The notes beneath the pieces are model-generated. The model did not search any database, was not told the DNA's origin, and saw nothing but the letters and a program-made list of their open reading frames with translations. Below, in pieces: positions 5,789 through 8,852 of a stretch of 8,852 nt of DNA; the first letter of the stretch is position 1; each line of letters starts with the position of its first letter. The DNA comes from an uncultured Collinsella sp. (GTDB taxonomy: Bacteria > Actinomycetota > Coriobacteriia > Coriobacteriales > Coriobacteriaceae). The position numbers and the translations under genes are program-made. The stretch is taken from assembly GCA_900549335.1 (NCBI GenBank), contig UROJ01000059.1, positions 1 through 8,852 on the forward strand, given 5' to 3'.

Positions 5789-6898
5789 TTAGACCGGCTT
5801 AAGCCCAAAACACGCCCGCAGCGTGTTAAGCAACGCCTCTTGCTTCTTCCTGCGGGCATCGACACGATTCCGGTACCGCTTTCGCATACGCTGGTGCATG
5901 CGCCATGCGAGTGCTTCCATCGCTTCCATGTCACAGAGCATTTCGTTGTTGACCGTCGCGACCTCGATTCCCATAGTAATCAAGCCCGTGTTGCGCTTTT
6001 CATCATGGATACGTCCCCTCCGAGAGGAATGGCCCAGCTCACCGTTGTATTCCAGGTCAAACCAGGCTGCTTCCTGATACGCATCGCAAACTGCATGCGG
6101 CATCCCCGAGATTGCCTGCGCACGGTCATCGAACTCAATCTTATAGTCGGTCTTAAAAGGTCCGCAGGCAAACCCGCCATAGGAAAACGGAAGCGAAAAC
6201 AGGGCGAGCATGATGCACTCCATGGGTGAGCGCAGGTTTTCCGAAAGATAGGGACACAGACGCTGCAGCTGCTTGGCTGCGTTCCCCTTGCATACCGCGA
6301 GGTAATCTGCCAGACGATTGGGCGTCAGCACCGGCTCGACTTCAAAGTAGCCCACATCTGCTGGCTGGTCCTTGTCCTTTGCAAGTTTATTCGTAACAGG
6401 CGAGGTGTAGGGAGGCAGATACTTCCCGCGGTCACTCAGCGAAATCTTAGAGCACAGCTCCTGAGCCAGGGCAAATGCCTGGATGCAGCCGACCTCGCGC
6501 GCAACGGCAACACAAAGGGCCTCGGGAGATAGACTGTACACCCCCGGTTCCACCTCTAGAATCGAGCCGGCAGGCAACCCGGAGCATACGGACCAGCCCA
6601 CGCCAGGCATGCGGCGGCGCTGCGCCGCAGATCCCACCAGCAAGCAAAGATCTTCTTGCACCTCGCCGCTTGCGGCCCCAATCCGCACCAAGTCGGGAAG
6701 ATAGATGTCCTCGATCGAGGGCGACGACGTGCGCAGCACACGGCGCTCTTCATCGGGATCGAGGTCTTTCCAGCTTATGTAGCCCATCTGCCGGCGCTCG
6801 GCGCGCATCATGCGTAGCGCCGAGGCACCGGTCAGGACTACGGAGGCCGCCAGTTGCTCGCTTGTCGGCTCGATGCGCCGCGCTATCTTCACTGCCAC
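5789..6898 (-). CDS. AbiEi-like protein with C-terminal VSR/DUF559-like nuclease domain
   Basis: The start GTG 6898 is chosen because AGGGGG lies 7 nt upstream; the 369-residue product then begins MAVKIARR. The N-terminal two thirds resemble AbiEi-like proteins of Coriobacteriia: VVLTGASALRMMR (about 20-32), PDLVRIG, a beta-rich segment CLLVGSAAQRRR, LPAGSILEVEPGVYSLSPEALCV, and LAQELCSKISL (about 144-154). SPMECIMLALFSLPFSYGG (224-242) precedes a PD-(D/E)XK-like end: Asp272, then DLEYNGELGH (281-290) and HDEKRN (298-303), followed by GIEVATV. This is the VSR/DUF559 layout, although the usual EYDG reads EYNG here, so activity is uncertain. The C-terminus is very basic. The ribosome-binding site overlaps the comF stop codon, which suggests coupled translation. 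Function unknown; a defence role is possible but unproven. Confidence 0.7.
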   Translation of the reverse strand: MAVKIARRIEPTSEQLAASVVLTGASALRMMRAERRQMGYISWKDLDPDEERRVLRTSSPSIEDIYLPDLVRIGAASGEVQEDLCLLVGSAAQRRRMPGVGWSVCSGLPAGSILEVEPGVYSLSPEALCVAVAREVGCIQAFALAQELCSKISLSDRGKYLPPYTSPVTNKLAKDKDQPADVGYFEVEPVLTPNRLADYLAVCKGNAAKQLQRLCPYLSENLRSPMECIMLALFSLPFSYGGFACGPFKTDYKIEFDDRAQAISGMPHAVCDAYQEAAWFDLEYNGELGHSSRRGRIHDEKRNTGLITMGIEVATVNNEMLCDMEAMEALAWRMHQRMRKRYRNRVDARRKKQEALLNTLRACFGLKPV

Positions 6899-6909
6899 AA
6901 AACCACCCC

Positions 6910-7716
6910 CTACCAAACGCGTGCGATAGCGAGGCCATCGACTGCTGCGGCGCCGGCGCGCTTGAGTTCCGCCGAAGCCGCGGCCATCGTCGCGCCCGTG
7001 GTAATAACGTCATCGATAAGCAGCAGGCGGCGGCCGTGCACGTCCTCAACCGTCTCGTACATGCCTTGGGCACGCTCGCGGCGCTCCTCACGACCGAGTT
7101 CACGCTGGTCGCCATGCCCGTACTTGACGAGGGCATCGAGCAGGGGAACACCCGACAGCTCGCAAAATGGGCGCGCAATAGCCTCCATATGATCAAAGCC
7201 ACGCCGCCGAAACGCTGCCGCCGTCGCAGGCACAAACACCACCGCATCCGCACCGGACAGCACACCTCCTAAGCGTTCGGGCGCTACGACCTGGGCATGC
7301 AGGGCGGTGTCGTAGAGCAGCTCCGCCAGATACGGCGCCAGGCGTCGCTCGCCCGCGTCCTTGTACGCTTTAATGATGCGCGGCAGCGGATGCGCATAGA
7401 CGGAGCACGCCAGGCAGCGGTCGAGCGCCTCTGCCATTGCCGAGGACGTGCCCTCGACCGAACACTCAGTGCACAGCAAATCCCCAAACGGGGCGCCGCA
7501 TCGGGTACAGCTATGACGTGGGTCGATGAGCGTGAGCGCGGCCAGGCAGTCTTGGCAAATAAGCGCACCGGCGCGCTCGCAGCCGGCACATCGTGTTGGC
7601 GACAATGCCTCGAGCGCCTCGCGTGCCACCCGCTCGGCAAACGGTAGCAATTCGTCCGCAAACGGCAGGGCGCCGGCACCCTGCAGACGGCTCAATTTGT
7701 TCAGATGGCTCTTCAA
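6910..7716 (-). CDS. comF: ComF family phosphoribosyltransferase-like protein
   Basis: The 268-residue protein has the ComF layout: an N-terminal zinc-binding region and a C-terminal type I phosphoribosyltransferase domain. Four CxxC pairs are seen (Cys43/46, 54/57, 70/73, 82/85). RIIKAYKDAGERRLA (113-127) and RRGFDHMEAIARPF (171-184; usual RRGFNQ) are family signatures, as is QRELGREERRERAQGMY (204-220). LLLIDDVITTGATMAAA (231-247) is the PRPP-binding loop. ComF proteins take part in uptake or processing of DNA during competence, and in some species in other DNA transactions; their reaction is not settled. The start is TTG 7716, with GGAGG 8 nt upstream; no better in-frame start is seen before the zinc region. 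That ribosome-binding site lies within a perfect 12-bp hairpin. The gene follows the RicT-like gene by about 100 bp and runs directly into the nuclease-like gene. Confidence 0.92.
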   Translation of the reverse strand: MKSHLNKLSRLQGAGALPFADELLPFAERVAREALEALSPTRCAGCERAGALICQDCLAALTLIDPRHSCTRCGAPFGDLLCTECSVEGTSSAMAEALDRCLACSVYAHPLPRIIKAYKDAGERRLAPYLAELLYDTALHAQVVAPERLGGVLSGADAVVFVPATAAAFRRRGFDHMEAIARPFCELSGVPLLDALVKYGHGDQRELGREERRERAQGMYETVEDVHGRRLLLIDDVITTGATMAAASAELKRAGAAAVDGLAIARVW

Positions 7717-7719
7717 GAC

Positions 7720-7755
7720 ACAACCCTCCCTACGTTCGGTCGCAGGGAGGGTTGT
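7720..7755 (-). promoter_or_regulatory. 12-bp hairpin covering the comF ribosome-binding site
   Basis: ACAACCCTCCCT (7720-7731) and its exact complement (7744-7755) form a 12-bp stem with a 12-nt loop that can pair two bases further. On the minus-strand transcript the 3' arm is AGGGAGGGTTGT, which holds the comF ribosome-binding site, and TTG follows after 3 nt. No U-tract follows (GTCTTGAAG), so it is a poor terminator for the upstream gene, but a terminator or pause site of that kind is not excluded. Confidence 0.6.
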
Positions 7756-7818
7756 TGATTCAGCGCTATGGTACCCCGACGCGATTGGGATAAGGCGGGT
7801 TAAATCCGCTCGCGGGCG

Positions 7819-8852
7819 TTATTCGCCGGCGGGCGGTTGTGGTGCGGCCGAAGACGGGGTCGAGCCCTCGCCACCATTCTGGCGCGGCTTGCGGGAACGG
7901 CGACGGCGACGGCGCTTTTGGCCCTGGTCGGCCGAGCCCTCGCCACCGCGATCTTCGCGCGGCTCGCGCTCGTCGCGAGCGGCGCCACGCGAAGCCTTGG
8001 CAGCCGCTCCCCCGCCATCTCCGGGACGACGGCGCGTGACCTTGACCTCGCCATCCGAGACCTGATCGGCAACGGAGGGCACTGAGGGCTTCTGTTGCGT
8101 GCCCGAGGAATGGCGACGGCGCGGACGCGGCGCGCGCTCATCCTCGCCACGTGACTTGCCGCCCTTGTCGGCAGGCGCATCGGAACCCGAGGGACCCTTG
8201 GAAGCGGCACCGGCCTCGCGAGCAGCTGCGGCGCGGAAGGCATCCTCGCGCTCCTCGCTCGACAGGTGACGGCGGCGACGACGCGTGGGGTTCATACCAC
8301 CGCCGCGATTCTGCTGCTGGGGCTGCTGAACCTCGCGCTCGCGGGAGGCGTTCTTGCCTGCAGCTGCAGCCTCGCCGACATCGCCCGAGCCCGCGCGCTT
8401 GCGACGACGACGGCCACCGGCGGCCTCCTCGGCCTCAGGCGTTACGGCATTGCCACGGCCCTTTCCGCGGCCACGGCCCTCGCCCTGCCCCTGACCGGCG
8501 CGAGCATCGGAATCGGCATCGCGACGACGGCGCTTGGGCATCGACGTGCCGGCAAGACGGTCGGCGCTCGACAGGCCATCGCCCACGTCGACGCCGTTCT
8601 CGCGGTCGAGTTCCATGAGCGCCAGACGCATCTCGGGCGACTCGATGCGCTCGAGCACATCGCGCGTCACGCAGTCGGGGCGGCAATTGCAGCCCTGCTC
8701 GGCGGCCTTCTTCTTGCAGCCCTCCGAGCAGGTCATATCGGCCAGGTTGACCTTAAAGACCTTGCCGTTCTCCAGGCGCAGCACCAGCTGCTCACGCGGC
8801 GTGTCATATTCCTGAATACGCGCCTTGCCGAGCGGCGTATCGATGAGCGTCT
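7819..8852 (-). CDS. PSP1/RicT (YaaT)-like protein, 3' part, with Cys cluster and Arg-rich tail
   Basis: The frame is open through the right edge; 343 C-terminal residues are visible and the start is outside. The first visible stretch, TPLGKARIQEYDTPREQLV followed by LRLENGKVFKVNLADM (about 24-39), resembles the last beta-rich segment of PSP1/RicT proteins. RicT, with RicA and RicF, promotes RNase Y-dependent mRNA maturation in Bacillus. Next come five Cys in the pattern CX3C-X8-CXC-X3C (residues 41, 45, 54, 56, 60), a possible metal or Fe-S site. A helix RDVLERIESPEMRLALMELDRE follows. From about residue 100 to the end the protein is low-complexity, with six or more Arg clusters (KRRRR, GRRRRKR, TRRRRRH, KRRRRRRSRK) between Gly/Ser/Glu-rich linkers, probably disordered and RNA-binding. 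The family call rests on a short segment; the tail alone would also fit an RNase E/G-like protein. Reading ends at TAA 7819. Confidence 0.6.
   Translation of the reverse strand, partial: TLIDTPLGKARIQEYDTPREQLVLRLENGKVFKVNLADMTCSEGCKKKAAEQGCNCRPDCVTRDVLERIESPEMRLALMELDRENGVDVGDGLSSADRLAGTSMPKRRRRDADSDARAGQGQGEGRGRGKGRGNAVTPEAEEAAGGRRRRKRAGSGDVGEAAAAGKNASREREVQQPQQQNRGGGMNPTRRRRRHLSSEEREDAFRAAAAREAGAASKGPSGSDAPADKGGKSRGEDERAPRPRRRHSSGTQQKPSVPSVADQVSDGEVKVTRRRPGDGGGAAAKASRGAARDEREPREDRGGEGSADQGQKRRRRRRSRKPRQNGGEGSTPSSAAPQPPAGE

Overview
The window is GC-rich (arm and intergenic regions are visibly AT-richer) and every convincing gene lies on the minus strand, so it is read here from right to left. 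The set of genes, the codon choice and the presence of an AbiEi/DUF559-like protein beside comF suggest an actinobacterial gut anaerobe of the class Coriobacteriia, most likely Collinsella or a close relative. This is a judgement from protein style; no database search was possible.

Right block (8852 to 5789). The 3' part of a PSP1/RicT (YaaT)-like gene enters at the right edge. It carries a Cys cluster and a very long Arg-rich disordered tail. About 100 bp later comes a comF-family phosphoribosyltransferase gene whose strong ribosome-binding site lies inside a perfect 12-bp hairpin. Its stop codon overlaps the ribosome-binding site of the next gene, a 369-residue protein with a C-terminal VSR/DUF559-like PD-(D/E)XK nuclease domain, so the two are probably translated as a pair.

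Central non-coding block (5788 to about 5390). It contains a striking 52-bp inverted repeat (46 of 52 positions match) around a 123-bp AT-rich spacer, in total 227 bp and resembling a MITE. A 13-bp GC-rich hairpin and a promoter with a perfect TATAAT box follow.

Middle block (5387 to 2096). An orphan lipoprotein of the amino-acid-type periplasmic binding-protein family (SBP_bac_3) ends at a clear terminator. It is preceded by a leader of about 330 nt that is open in the same frame and may encode an N-terminal extension. Then come hpf (long ribosome hibernation factor), an intrinsic terminator, and a DegV-family fatty-acid-binding gene whose ribosome-binding site starts only 4 nt after the terminator's U-tract.

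Left block (2003 to 1). A tight three-gene run: a beta-hydroxyacid dehydrogenase with an unusual 51-residue His/Cys-rich tail built from three tandem 12-residue repeats, a small membrane protein, and a HEAT-like helical-repeat protein cut by the window edge.

No tRNA, rRNA, CRISPR array or intact transposase gene was seen. The most unusual items are the metal-binding-like tail on the dehydrogenase, the inverted-repeat element with outward promoter-like sequences, and the hairpin that covers the comF ribosome-binding site.
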